The notes: generated by a model from the letters alone, not told the origin. Positions 32,468-44,175 are shown, numbered from the stretch's first letter. The stretch is 64,000 bases of DNA from Kryptolebias marmoratus (GCF_001649575.2 NC_051436.1:6314280-6378279), one strand, 5' to 3'. Made by a program: numbers and translations.

Positions 32468-32634
32468 TCCAGTCCTGGTCCAGGAGGGCCACTATCCTGC
32501 AGGTTTTAGGTGTTTCTCTGCTTTGACTCACCTGATCTGAATAAATGAGTGATTAAAGACCTGCTGAGGAGCAGAGAAACATCTAAAACCTGCAGGACGG
32601 AGGTCCTCCAGGACCAGAATTGGGAATCACTGCA
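32468..32634. mobile_element. hAT-type MITE, copy 3
   Basis: Interior and arms match copies 1 and 2: gtcctggtccaggagggcc, cctgctgaggagcagagaaac and ctccaggaccaga. The ends are eroded. Confidence 0.7.
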
Positions 32635-32997
32635 GTAGGGCCGCTCGACCCAGAATCTGCTCGGCGGTTCGCTCTTCGCCTCGTGTCCCTGAATGAGGCG
32701 GAAGATGAGCTGCGTTGGGTCTCGGGTTACCGATCCGTCGCGGCTCAGATGATCCATACTGTCAGGCCCTGCTGGCGCCGCGCCGCTCGAGGGCAAACGT
32801 GCTGCTTGTCGAGCGTTTTCGCTGACTCGCACTTCGCTTCGCAGTTGTCTGTGGAGAAGCCGTGTCTCCACACACACACTCACACACACACACGAAGCTG
32901 CAGAGATGTCTGCTGAAAACCACCAAGCTAGAAACAAAAGGAAACTACTACCTTCATACACATTAGAACTAATATCCACAACCTAATGCTGCATTTA

Positions 32998-33148
32998 CCG
33001 TATTTTCCGGACCATAAGGCGCATTTAAAAGCCTTCAATTTTCTTAAAACACGACAGTGTGCCTTATATATGACAAAAGTTTGAAAATGGACCATTCATT
33101 GACAGCGAGTCTTAGAATCCATTGCGCCCTACGGTGCAGAAAATACGG
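32998..33148. mobile_element. Mariner-like MITE with ccgtattttccgg ends
   Basis: Terminal inverted repeats of about 28 bp (ccgtattttccggaccataag at the left, ending ...gcagaaaatacgg at the right), flanked by TA on both sides. About 150 bp, no coding capacity. A second member at about 60500-61577 is broken by a nested hAT element. Confidence 0.75.
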
Positions 33149-33699
33149 TACTTTCTTTTCTTCCCTGCAAATCTGCAGCAAACACTGTTTTTATTCACGT
33201 CTGACTTAACTGCATCTTTATTGTTCTGTAATTTTACAGCCGGAAGACTTGAAATACTCTGGGAAACTTTAAACAAAGGTCTCCGTCGTAAGCCACGACG
33301 GGGGGACAGAGGTGAAAGACTTGAATGCGGAACTAAAACCTTTTTTTCCCAAAACACAATGGGGGGGGGGGGTAAGCTGACGGTAAGCTTAACAGAAAGT
33401 AGACGAAAACAAAAAGAACTACAGCAGGCGGGGAGTGACAGAAACCAGGAGATGCTCGGCATCCAGAGAGGGTGAAAACCACGAGGAGGAAGAAGACTGT
33501 CAGAATAAAACAGGAAGTGAGGCTGGAAACAAACAGAGAGGGGAAAACAGAGAAATAAATCCAAGAATTCAGAGATTTAAAAAAACCTCTTCAACACAAA
33601 AACTGAAAGATCGCCGGAAACCAGCGGAGTTTGGTTCATTTGACAAACATGATGACGGAGTTAATCAAACTCTGAGCCAAAGAGCTGATCTGCTGAAAA

Positions 33700-34320
33700 G
33701 CAATAAGTAATTAGCATCTTACCTGCTGTGGACAGCTCTTTGAGCAGCTTTCGTTTGGAGGAACAGAGTTTAGCTCTTCTCTAACTGTCACCCTAAAACA
33801 TGGTGTCCAATCCTTCGTCCTGCAGGTTTTAGTTGTTTCTCTGCTTCGACACACCTGGTTTAAATGACTGAGTGATTAACAAGCCTCTGCAGAACTTAAA
33901 GACCTGCTGAGGAGCAGAGAAACGTCTAAAACCTGCAGGACGGTGTCCCTCCAGGACACCACTGTCCTAAAACAACATCCGTCATTCATGAGAACTTACC
34001 TTTATTCAGCTGCCATCAGCTTTGTGTGACACAACGAATGCAGCGGGAAGATTTTTGATACTCCACCAGGAAGTGCTACGGTTAGTGCTGCAATTTTCAA
34101 AATAAGAGACTCCATAATATCTAATTACCAGCAGTGCAAACATTTACGAAGCAACACTTGCTATAAAACTTACTGAGATCTGTTCGTATTATCAATTGGC
34201 TCGTCGATCTGGTCAAAAATAAACTCTTCAAAGAGCTACCTGCTGCAGGTAAGATGATAACGGTTCGTAACTGTACCACAGAGCCTCGCCTCAGGAGATC
34301 CGAAGCATCGTTTTAGGGTC
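33700..34320. repeat. Dispersed repeat with inverted arms, copy 2, holding a nested hAT MITE
   Basis: Left arm catcttacctgctgtggacagc (from 33716) pairs imperfectly with the right arm gctacctgctgcaggtaagatg (about 34236-34257). Between the arms a fourth hAT MITE has inserted (33800-33964). Confidence 0.6.
33800..33964. mobile_element. hAT-type MITE, copy 4 (nested)
   Basis: Begins tggtgtccaatcc and ends caggacaccactg, with the same interior as copies 1-3. It is shortened near the left arm. Confidence 0.7.
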
Positions 34321-35189
34321 ACGAGTTCAGCCCCGCTGGGTTTATTTGTCTGTGATAACGATCACAGAGGAGAGATTTGTTGGGCAGTTTCCTGATGATT
34401 TTCCTCCTCTGAAAACAACTGGATGTGTTGACTGTCGGCGCCCTCTGGTGGCGAATCTGATCCCGCAGGTAAAATATAACAAACAGGAAACAAACAAACA
34501 GGGAAGATGTGTATTTCACAAAACTACTACATCTGATGAGGCTTTACTGGTAGGTTTAGGAATATATATCAAAGAATTTTATTTTCTGACAGCCAGTTTC
34601 ATAATAATTAATTTATCAAACATTACAGATCTTATATAAGCTTTTAAATCCAGTTTTTCTTTTAAAAACACGCCTTCGCTGTAAACCTTCTGGCACAAAA
34701 CAACCCATTTGTTCTGAAATCAGTCAGAAGATCGTATTCAACGAACTGCAGATACATTAAAGTAACATTTTCTACGAGTTTATTGAGAAATCTTTGGTCA
34801 GCAGAAACCAAATCGAGCAAATATCGGTTCCAGTAGCTTTACAGTAAATTCAATTCATTACATTTGTGTTGCTCCTTATTTACAGTATGGAAAAAAAACA
34901 AAACCTTTAATCCACTCCTGCTGCAAATTCACTGCACACCGTTAGGCGAAAACTAAAATCCTGTGTGGACGCAGAGTAACGCGTGGAGCTGTTCTCCTAA
35001 ACGACTAAATGACAGAGAGAATGAGAACAGGGCAGGAGGCGGAGCTTCGGAGCAGCGGAAATACGACGAACGGCACGAACGAAGCACTACAAGGGCGAGA
35101 AAACGAAAAAGGCGATGGACCTGAGGTCGCAGGGAACGCCTGGAGACGGGAGACAGCTCAGAGCTACTGATGTGGGCTCCCGCGTGAAG

Positions 35190-35620
35190 CAGTAACTATC
35201 TTACCTGCTGCAGATAGCTCCCTGAACGACCTCAGCTCGGAGGAACATGAGTTCGGATCAGAGCGACGAGAGAAGTGAATAAAAAAAAAAAAAGGTTTCA
35301 AGACGCATAAAGTTGGACGTTGAAACTGTTTTCAAGATGGCGGAAAATATGACGTTCGTGCCAGAAGTGTTTAATGACCTCTAACTGCAAATAACCGCGG
35401 AGAAGGAAAGGTGGCGACGAAAATGTTTGTAAATCGCACAATCGGCAATGAAACTTCTTCTTTTTAAGGGGTTAAAATGGCAGCGAACCCAGCGCGGTCT
35501 GACTGGCTGTTAACTCGTCGATCGGCTCAGAGTTGAACTCTAAATCAAGGTCGTCCAAAGAGCGATCTGCAGCAGGTAAGATACTGACCCTTCACGACAG
35601 GAGCCCGCTTCCAAAACTCT
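35190..35620. repeat. Dispersed repeat with inverted arms, copy 3
   Basis: Left arm tatcttacctgctgcagatag (from about 35199) and right arm gcgatctgcagcaggtaagata (to about 35583) are near-perfect reverse complements over about 25 bp and weaker beyond. It lies just 3' of emcn, possibly within its 3' UTR. Confidence 0.6.
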
Positions 35621-35794
35621 GTCCCGTCGCCTTAAGTCCGTCTGGACTGCAAAATAAAAATAAAAGCAAACAAACGATTGAAAAATTAAAAACAAATCTC
35701 TCCTCGGCTCCTCCTGGTGGTGGGGGGGGGGCGCTGCCGACTCCTCCATCTTGACCTTTCTTTTTTGCCGCTCTCCTCCCTTTTTGTTTCCTTT

Positions 35795-38700
35795 TTAACT
35801 TGCGGCGGCTGAAACGGACAAAACAAGAGGAGCAATGAGGAAACGGAGCTGGAGATGTGGACGTAAACACGCAGCGGCTGCTGGGGAAGTTTCCTAACGT
35901 CGAGTTTTGAAGCGACAGACCCCCAAAAAACATCAAGGCGTCCGTCCCAACATAAACACGTTCTTCCTCGGCAAAATTCCTACAGCGTGACTCCATTTCC
36001 CTCCTTCGGGCCTGATTGTTGTTCGGGGAGGACGTTTTAAATTCTCCTCATTTTCCTTTTCTTTTTTCTTTTTTTTGTCGTAGGTGGAGGCGTGTGTTCG
36101 GCCACACACTTTCCAGCCTCTGACATTTTACGTGGCCCGCACAATAAGCTCCCGCCCGAAAATAATCTGTGTTTATGTTAGGAAGCGCCCATCTCTCAGT
36201 CCCTGCTGCTTGTTTTAGGGTGGAGGAGGAGGGGGGACGGGGGGCGGCGAGAAATCACAGGAAACACCTTCTGCTGCCCAGCGAAGGCCCTCAGGCGCAC
36301 ACGGTACAATGAGGTATGAAAAGCCAAACAAGCGGCAGATTGTGTTTGGAGAAACCGGAGGAGCTGCCAGCAGGAAAGGACGGCTCACCGTTCTCGTCCC
36401 CGCCCGATGACTTCACTCCCAGGAGCATGACTCCATCTTTGCTGCTTTCGGGCCGGCTCTGGAAGGATGCGCTGTGGAGGCAAAGGGCGCGAATTATTAC
36501 CCGTGTTCGCGTTGGTTACGACTCGCGCGTTCGAGCGCCAACTTACTTCTCGGTCCCGGTGTCGATGGTCTCTGCGGGAAAAAAAAAAAAAAGAAAACGG
36601 GAAGATTTTCAACACAAGCGATGACTAATTACCCCAGTAGAGACAAACATGGAAACCATTTTATGTCAAGCCGTACCTGTGTGATCGTGGACTTTCTTGC
36701 TTTTGTATTTGAAGATGACGAAAACCGCGCCTACAACCAGGAGGGCGGGCAGCAGGATCCACCACAGCCGTTTGTCTGAAGCTACATCAGGAGGACAGAG
36801 TCGTCAACATTCGTTCGTCTGGCAGATTGGTGGAAAACCAAAACGGTTTTCCACCAATCAAAAGTCTAGTGTAAAAAGGTTTTTCACTTTCTAAGGACGT
36901 TGCTGATTGACAGCTATTGTCCTGCGTTAGTTGGATGAATTGCAGTAACGTTTTCTGCACTATTTGGGATAAATCCCAACAAACATGCTCAGTTTCTTTA
37001 GTTAAGGGACATTCCACAATATTAGCAACGGAGCAAAAGTGCCAGAGTTAGCCAAAAGGCTACATTTTTAAAACTGTGACAGATGTTACAGTCACATTAA
37101 AAACAATAAAATTAGAACATCAAGTACAGCATATTAAAACGAAACAAAATTAGTTTTTGGATTGTCATGAGTACAAACATGGCTAAACATGTCAATGGCT
37201 ATGCTAACAGCTGTGCTGTGACATGCTAGTGGTTTCCACCATCTTGTTAACTTGTGTTTTTATAAATTAATTCAGTTGAATGTTGTATTTAGCAGTAATT
37301 AGCAATGGCTAGCATGCTAACATGGGAAACTTGCTAGTTGCTACAAATAAGCACTAAACTATAATTTTTGTTAAGTATTAAAGGAAATGTCAGTTACAAA
37401 CATGTCAAAAACATGTTTTCACATGTGAAAATGTGACTCCTGTATGAGAAGTTCATGTTTCTTGTTCTGATTTCACATGAAAAACATGCTATTACACATG
37501 CTAACTACCATTTCATTTTTGCCCCTTTTTCACATGGGAAAACTTGATTTCCACATGTTGTGTTAACATGTGTTTTTGACCCAAATTCACATGGAAACTT
37601 GCAAAACACGTGTCTGACATGTCACATGTAAAGATCGTTTCACATGTTAAACAGTGATTTCCACATGTGTAAGGGCAATAATGGCAGATAAGTTCAACAC
37701 GTTTGTTTGTTCCTTCCCATCATCGCCTTTCAAAGCTAAATTAAATGATCCGTTTCATTCAGTCTCCATTCGACCGACGCTGCTTTGGGGTCATTGAACT
37801 CACCAGCACCTTTCTGCTTAGCATTCCCTTCATCCGTTTTTTGACTGGAGTCGTTTGGTTTCGGCTGGATTGTCTGGTTTGATTCTGTCAAAATTAAAGT
37901 TATAATAAAAAACAACATCACAGACTTACAGACTGCACGCTGGCTGACTAGATGTAAACAAAAATGTACAATTAAAATGTCCGAATATCGTCATAAAGAG
38001 CATTTTATAGATTATTACACAACTCTTACACAAGTCTGTGGTCGAAAATGGGAGTTAACGGAATACAGTAAAGTTCGCAGAACAAACGTTGAGCTGTTTC
38101 TATTAAATCACCTGTTTTACCTCCTGGAACGGTTGGACTCGTTGTTTCAGCAGTGCTGCTCGACCAACCTAATCACAAATAAATAATATTAAAAACACAA
38201 AGCAATGTTAAAAATGTTGATACTAACATTAACTTTTCAAAGCCAAAAGAACTGAAGATTTCCAGTTCTGAGTCTGACATGAACTACGTTGGATCCAGTG
38301 AAGCAAACCCAAATATTTTGTTGCTTATTGACTAACTGAGCACATTTTAATTCTTTTAGACCATTTTTAAGTAACAGAATGCATGTAAATACATGTAAAA
38401 ATGTAACATCAGGTAAATTAAAAAGACAATTATAAAATATTGGTTTATCAATAAAACAACTAACTGCTGCTCGTCTGGTCAGTTGTGCTGGTTGGTGTTG
38501 TTGTCGTAGTTGTTGCAGCCGAAGTCGTCACGTCAGCTGAAGTTGTCCCGTTAGCTGAAGTCGTCCCGTTAGCTGAAGTCGTCCCGTTAGCTGAAGTCGT
38601 CCCGTTAGCTGAAGTCGTCCCGTTAGGAGACGCTGGTGGGGGAAAGCGGAGAGAAACGCAGACAGTGAGCGTCTTCTGTCCGTTATAACATCAAACTCCG

Positions 38701-41700
38701 TGTTCGCAGTAACACCACTGACTTCGCTGTCAGAGGATCAACTCTGAACACTCCTAGTTATTCCAAATGACGTAAAAACAAACTTACTGGCGGTGCCAAC
38801 AGAGGTGGTGCCATTAGAGTTGGTGGTGTTGGCAGCAGGAGGCGTAGTGGTTAGCTTAGAAGTTGTTGTAGCTGAAGTTGTTGCTTTAATTTGGTCTGGT
38901 GCTGCAGTTTATTAAAGAAAAAAAATAGAAAATATAAATCCTTTGCTAATGGACATGCTAACTTCTGTGCTAATGGACATGCTAACTACTGTGCTAGGCG
39001 ACATGCTAACGACTGTGCTAACAGCTATGGTAACGTCTGTGCTAACAGCTATGGTAACGACTGTGCTAACAGCTATGGTAACGTCTGTGCTAACAGCTAT
39101 GGTAACTACTGTGCTAACAGCTATGGTAACGACTGTGCTAACAGCTATGGTAACTACTGTGCTAACAGCTATGGTAACGACTGTGCTAACAGCTATGGTA
39201 ATGTGTATGCTAGGGGACATGCTAACGACTGTGCTAACAGCTATGGTAACGACTGTGCTAACAGCTATGGTAACGACTGTGCTAACAGCTATGGTAACGA
39301 CTGTGCTAACAGCCATGGTAACGTCTGTGCTAACAGCTGTGGTAACGACTGCGTTAACAGACACGCTACTGGTTTTTCACCATCTTGTTAACTTGTGTTT
39401 TCATAAATTTTATGAGTCATCGAGGCTTCAGGCATTTTTGTTTCCTAACTTGGTTGAACGTTGTATTTAGCAGTAATTAGCAATAGCTAGCATGCTAGCA
39501 TGGGAAACTCGCTAGTTGCTACAAATAAGCACTAAACTATAATTTTTGTTAAGTATTAAAGGAAATGTCAGTTACAAACACGTGCAAAACATGTTTTCAC
39601 ATGATGCGTAATAATTTAACATGTGAAAATATGATTTCTACATGCGAAGGTCACATATTTCTTGATTTGGTCCTTACAGAAAAAAAGAGAAAATATAAAT
39701 CCTTAAAGTTTGGGGAAAAAAAGCATCAGAATGATTTATCTACAGAATCAAACAACTTGTTCATTTTCACATTAATTGGACCTTTTTCTTCTCTTTGCTT
39801 TTACCAGGTTTAAGTAGAGTTAACTGTGTAATTTATTTATATAACGCTGATTAACAGTTAACTGGATTTTGTTTGCTCTATTAAAAAAAAAAAAAAAAGC
39901 ACAAAGACGAAGCTTGAAAAAGGGCCACATTTCAAGGCTTTAATTTTAAACGTACCTGAAGGGACGTTCGTTGGTGGAGTAACTGAATCTTCTGATAAAC
40001 CTAAAAAAACAACCAGAAACACGAGTGTTAGAGAAAAACCTCAGACCTGTACCTGACTGCAGGAGGTACACAGTCGACAGAAGTTCTATATTTAGTTGAT
40101 GTGACTGATTCGGCTGGGTTGAAACCAGCTGTTGGACTCTGTGGTCATGAAGGTTTCTTGATGACACCAGGTTCAAGTAGAGGAACCTTCCTGAGCGCAT
40201 TCTGGCTCCAGGACACACCGGTTTTGTAATCGTACGGAGGTGGAGCCGAGTTGGATCACTGGGCGCTGGAGAGAACTCGATGGACGAGGCGCGGACCCAA
40301 CATCCCCCTCAGTTCAGGACATGTTTAGCGCCAACCTCTGGTGGATCTTTTCCGGCGCTACGAAGGAGGCTAGACGTTCAGTGCAATGCAAGTCGTAAAG
40401 GTTACCCCAAAATCAGTTGGTGGCCACTTGAGGTGAAGGTGACATCAAGGCGAAGAAGGAGAACCACAGATTCTGGTTAGTTGGACCGGAATCCTGAAGC
40501 AGCTGAGAGGTACTGGCAGCACGAGCCAACGGGTCAGTCGTGGAAGCCAAAAACTCGGCGTGGTCATAAATCAAAAGCTGCAATTAGGCCTGACTGAAGA
40601 ACATTTTTTGGCAAAGCTGCCTGACAACCTGGCCCTGAAAACAGCGTGGTTTCAACAGAACTGCTAGCAGCGGAGACGACGTGCGTCTGACTTCTGTTGC
40701 AGACGTGGAAGGAAGCTTTTTAGGACCTTTTCAACCCGACTTACCGGCCCTTTGTTACAGAGGCAGAGCTGGGAGATTCGTTAAAACTGATACTGGCTGA
40801 TAGTCAACCCTCTGAGTCCCAGAACATTGTTCTACATGTCTGTTTCTGTAATTATCTCTACCATTAACATGCCTCCTTTGTCTTTCTTTTTATAGAAACT
40901 ACACCTGGACCAGCCGGTCTTTGTCTGCGTCTTTTTCTTGTCCTCTCAAACACCCAGCCGGTCGAGGCAGGTGGCCGCTCCGTCCTGAGACCGGTTCTGA
41001 TTCTGGTTCTGCTGGAGGTTTCTTCCTGCCTAAAACGGAGGTTTACCTCTCCACTGATTCAGAGGGAGGTGCTTCAGGTTCTCCATTCGGTTCCCATCCA
41101 GCAGCTTGGTTGGCATTGGTGAGCAATGGACGCTAAAATGGATGCCTTTGACACCGATGCTGCTCACAGCTTTTATGGACCGTCAGGAAGGTGTTCAGTT
41201 TGGTCCAATTTGGAGTTTATTGCTTTTATTGCAGATAATCATGATGGCCTCGTTGGGTGAAGACCTCCAACAGGCACCTGAAGCCTCAGAGGGATTGTCA
41301 ACTTTGGCTTGTCCCATTACTAAATGTTTGTCTAGTTCCCAGGTTAAGAAATCTGTCCTATATTGCCAAAACTAAATTACTTATTTTTGTTTTTACTTGT
41401 TTTTTTTTTTTTTTTATTGTTGTTGTTGCTTCTGGTTCCAGATCTGCAAAACTGTAGAGCCGGGACACAAAAGAGGAAACCAAGAAGTCCCGCGCCCCCA
41501 TCTACAGATAAAGTATTTAATCTGCATCCTCGTCGTAGGAGGACGTGGGGAAACATTCAGGACTACCGTGGCCCAAATGCACAAGTGTCTGTGTCGGACA
41601 TTTCCTCAGACAGAGTCTATTTTCGGTCTGCGCTTGAATATTTATTGGATTCCTGTTTGGCAGAGCTTGAAAGGCCGCCGTTCGAGACAAAGACCTCGTC

Positions 41701-42861
41701 GCTCCAAGTGTCGGACACGGGACGAAAAGTCAAGACACAAGTGGAAGTCGTGGCATGTCGAGGTGGACATCCTCTTCAACCGCATCCTGTCGCAGACACA
41801 CAATTGTTGTTGTCGTCCCCCACCTCCCCTCCCCTCCCCGGGGCCTGCGTCAGGCTTCCTGTCCTCCCGGCTGTCTGCTGAGAAATCTAAAGCCGAATCT
41901 AAACATTTCCAGGTCTTCAGTTTTTTTTTTTTGGAATTCGAGACAAGTCTACGGATCAAACGTCAGACGTCCTTTTCAGTAATTCAAAGGAACAAATCTT
42001 TAAAAATCCTGTCCAAGTCTGAGTTGAACACAAATTGAACACAAAACACATTGTATTTAACAAGGTCGTGGCTTGTGAAACACGGTGACAACAACGCTCC
42101 GGCAGGGGTGTTTCCTCCAGATGTTTACCGCTGGAAGTCGATTTGTTGCCATGCGGGACCTTCTGGGTTCAGGACAATAATCTGTTGTCTCAGTGAGAGT
42201 CGGGGCAGCCTGGTTCCCACTGGTTATCGGCCGTTCCATCACCAATCAGCTCAGCGCAGCTACAGTCTCCTCTGGCTCGGCAGAGGGAAACACAAACAAA
42301 TCAGGAGCCAACGTTTGTTCTTCTCCTTCAGCCTTCGGGGTTTTTTAGTTTTTGTAAACTGGAGTAAAATCTATGGACCTATCAAAGCTAAAGTTTGGGT
42401 TAAAATCTGAGAAGAAGATGAAGGTTGAAGACTCGAGGGAACACAAGTCGTTTTTTTTTTTTTTAAGTTTTTATATCTCGGTCCGGATGAAACGGAAACG
42501 GCCCCTCTGTATCTCAGAGGCCAAACTCAAAGTGTGAGACTCTTGTGAACATCCCTGGGATTTTTATCTCCCTGCATGCCAAAACTGAATTATACTGAGA
42601 GGAACGAAAACTTGCAAATAAACCAACTCCGGCACGAACGAAAGAACACATCACATTTCCACAACAGCCGAGCCAGTTCATGAGCACAGATTAGCAGATT
42701 TAATGCAATAAATTGTTCGATTTGGTTTTGGTTTTTGGATTAGTGGAGGCCCCTTTTTCTTTTCTTTTCCCAGATTCTGTCAGTCTGAGTTATCACCTAC
42801 CTGGTGTGAAGACATGGGCTGATGCTAGGAACAGGAGGACAAGAACCCTGGTGGACTTCAT
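35795..42861 (-). CDS. emcn: Endomucin-like sialomucin, ten coding exons
   Basis: Endomucin is a heavily O-glycosylated type I membrane sialomucin of venous and capillary endothelium. Exons: 42861-42801, 40000-39956, 38901-38788, 38632-38465, 38168-38121, 37884-37804, 36781-36677, 36571-36547, 36471-36389, 35808-35795. They total 744 nt (247 residues plus stop; human 261), and every phase fits. The order is signal peptide [19 protein letters not shown], a Thr/Ser/Pro-rich ectodomain with NGT sequons, membrane segment [19 protein letters not shown] with basic stop-transfer KYKSKK, and a short tail with [19 protein letters not shown]. The tail resembles human QSDKESVKLLTVKTISHES. Mucin ectodomains align poorly, so the call rests on architecture, tail similarity and position between ddit4l and ppp3ca, as in human 4q24. 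The final exon (AAAS-stop) is the least certain. Confidence 0.85.
36677..36781 (-). CDS. emcn: emcn exon 7, transmembrane segment
   Basis: Encodes a 19-residue hydrophobic stretch after DKR and before a KYKSKK basic cluster, placing the C-terminus in the cytosol. Acceptor and donor (gtacgg) are clean. A perfect 15-bp hairpin lies 44-78 bp upstream of the acceptor (36825-36859). Confidence 0.9.
37170..37440. repeat. Duplicated intronic segment, copy A
   Basis: Shares long stretches with 39340-39640 in the same orientation, including gtatttagcagtaattagcaatg and the block ending aaggaaatgtcagttacaaaca. It lies in emcn intron 6. Only one diverged 24-bp unit precedes it, whereas copy B carries an expanded array. 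Acatgt-rich sequence follows to about 37670. Confidence 0.8.
38465..38632 (-). CDS. emcn: emcn exon 4, mucin repeat exon (five 18-bp units)
   Basis: The exon contains five tandem copies of an 18-bp unit encoding NGTTSA (38530-38625), followed by a diverged DVTTSA unit and a Thr run. Each unit supplies one N-glycosylation sequon and three or four O-glycan acceptor residues. The repeat is in frame, so copy changes lengthen or shorten the stalk without frameshift. Confidence 0.9.
38944..39366. repeat. 24-bp minisatellite in emcn intron 2
   Basis: About 13 units of tgtgctaacagctatggtaa plus cgac, with a few variant units. Because 24 is a multiple of three and the unit lacks stops in most frames, it produces long but meaningless open frames on both strands. 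It begins 43 bp upstream (minus strand) of the emcn exon 3 acceptor. Confidence 0.93.
39340..39640. repeat. Duplicated intronic segment, copy B
   Basis: Direct copy of 37170-37440, attached to the end of the 24-bp minisatellite. It is about 85-90 percent similar by eye, with a few insertions. Confidence 0.8.
40240..40560 (+). pseudogene. Decayed LINE fragment
   Basis: The stretch with cctgaagcagctgagaggtactggcag and ggaagccaaaaactcggcgtgg resembles a conserved block of a common fish LINE ORF2, with stops in frame. It lies in emcn intron 1. No function expected. Confidence 0.45.
42801..42861 (-). CDS. emcn: emcn exon 1, start codon and signal peptide
   Basis: ATG at 42861-42859 is followed by a positively charged start (KSTR) and a hydrophobic core LVLLFLASA, a typical cleavable signal peptide. 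The exon ends in phase 1 at G followed by gtaggt. A downstream intron of 2.8 kb separates it from exon 2 and contains a decayed LINE piece at about 40240-40560. Confidence 0.88.
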
Positions 42862-43030
42862 GGCGGCGGCTGCGGCAATCTCCTCGGACTTCTCCCACGG
42901 ACTCCAGTTGAGCGGCCCAGTTGCGAAAGGTGTCCGAGCCCGAGCGCTGCCCCCTCCGTCACTGATGCTTATTTTCGCACTTCCTTTAGATAAAGAAGGG
43001 GAGGAAATACATCGGCTTCCCTTCCTGACA
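42862..43030 (-). promoter_or_regulatory. emcn: Candidate emcn promoter with ETS and GATA motifs
   Basis: Upstream of the emcn start codon on the minus strand, AGGAAGTG (42985-42978) and CAGGAAG (43027-43021) match ETS sites, with a GATAA word on the plus strand at 42989-42993 beside the first. ETS factors drive most endothelial genes, so the motifs fit the gene, but they are short and could be chance. The first 100 bp are GC-rich. No TATA box seen. Confidence 0.35.
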
Positions 43031-43689
43031 TAAAGTGGGTGGATGTGGAGACTAAAACAAGGAGACAACCCCCCTCCACCCCCACCCCCTTTGGTACGAA
43101 CCTGAGTCCATTTAACAATAATGGCACTTTGGGGCCATGTGTTTCAGGCAACTCCCATGGCTTATTTTTTCCTGCTGTGACAACACTCGACGAGCTGAGG
43201 GGGATCAGAACGTGGAAAAAAACAAAACAAAACAAAAACAGAAGAAATGACACAAAAAGCAAACAAATTAAAGACGTTTGAGTGAGACGAAGAAAGGTTC
43301 CCACAAGTTACAAGTGAGTCAAAAACCAAAGCTGTAATCCCACCTGACGACCCAGGGGAGCAGCGTAAATGCCAGCCGTGACGCGCCTCTGTTGTTCTTC
43401 TCTGCTGCTGGAACAAAGTCTTCTGCGCCCTGAAACACTTTATTAATAGCTTTATTTTATTTTTTACCAACGAATAAAGCGGTTTTGGAGCCACGGGCGC
43501 ATTCCGGATGTAAGGATTAGTCCAACCTTTTTTATTTTTTATTTTAGCTTTCCATGATTTCTATCAACAGACGTGTCTGAAATTCAATTATTTTTCATTA
43601 CTTTTCATTTCACACGCTTCCTTTTTTTTAAAAATATGACAGTTAAAAAAGGGAAACACTGAACTAAACCAACAGTGCAGTGATGGGGG

Positions 43690-44175
43690 GGGGGGATCCA
43701 CTCTCTGGCGTTACAACTGTTCAAGTCCAACCTCAGGTGGACACAAACGCGGACCAAACTCCACCGACGGGCGGGGCTCTGGATTGGCTGTTGTATTTGG
43801 AATCGGCGTCCTTTTTGCACCACTGGACCAGTTTGGCCCGAGCTCCAGCTGTTAAGACAGATGGTCCATTTTCACTCAGGATACTTCGGTAAACAGAGGA
43901 GCTCACTGTTGGCTCGATGACCTCAAAGAGCCCAGGTCCCCGTGGCTGCAAAACAAACCCAGATTATCAGCCCTCCACCACCGTGCTCCGGCTGACATTC
44001 TGTTTGGTTTTCACCAAACGTCCCAGGGGGAAACGTCTCTACTCTGGTCTCATTTTGTCCAAAGATCATTGCAACAACATCTTTTCTGCAGGCTGTCCTT
44101 CCAAACAAGCCACACTTGTTCAGTCTTTTCCTTCTTGGACTGCCATGACCTTTAACCTTTAACCTGCTGAGGCCT
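43690..44175 (+). repeat. Interspersed repeat with ccctccaccaccgtgctc block, longer copy
   Basis: Shares the ccctccaccaccgtgctc and tgacctttaacctttaacctg blocks with 17500-17770 and extends about 200 bp further left. Intergenic between emcn and ppp3ca. Confidence 0.6.

Noticed and set aside
38944..39366. CRISPR-like regular repeats
   Set aside because: Units are contiguous with no unique spacers, and the context is a vertebrate intron.
38891..39470. Open frames of 150-175 codons on both strands with [12 protein letters not shown] repeats
   Set aside because: They are produced by the 24-bp minisatellite (unit divisible by three, few stops), lie in emcn intron 2, and have no homologue or splice context.
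41363..42038. Plus-strand open frames of 172 and 213 codons
   Set aside because: They start in a T-run giving poly-Phe/Leu and have no recognisable domain or splice logic. They lie in emcn intron 1 on the opposite strand.
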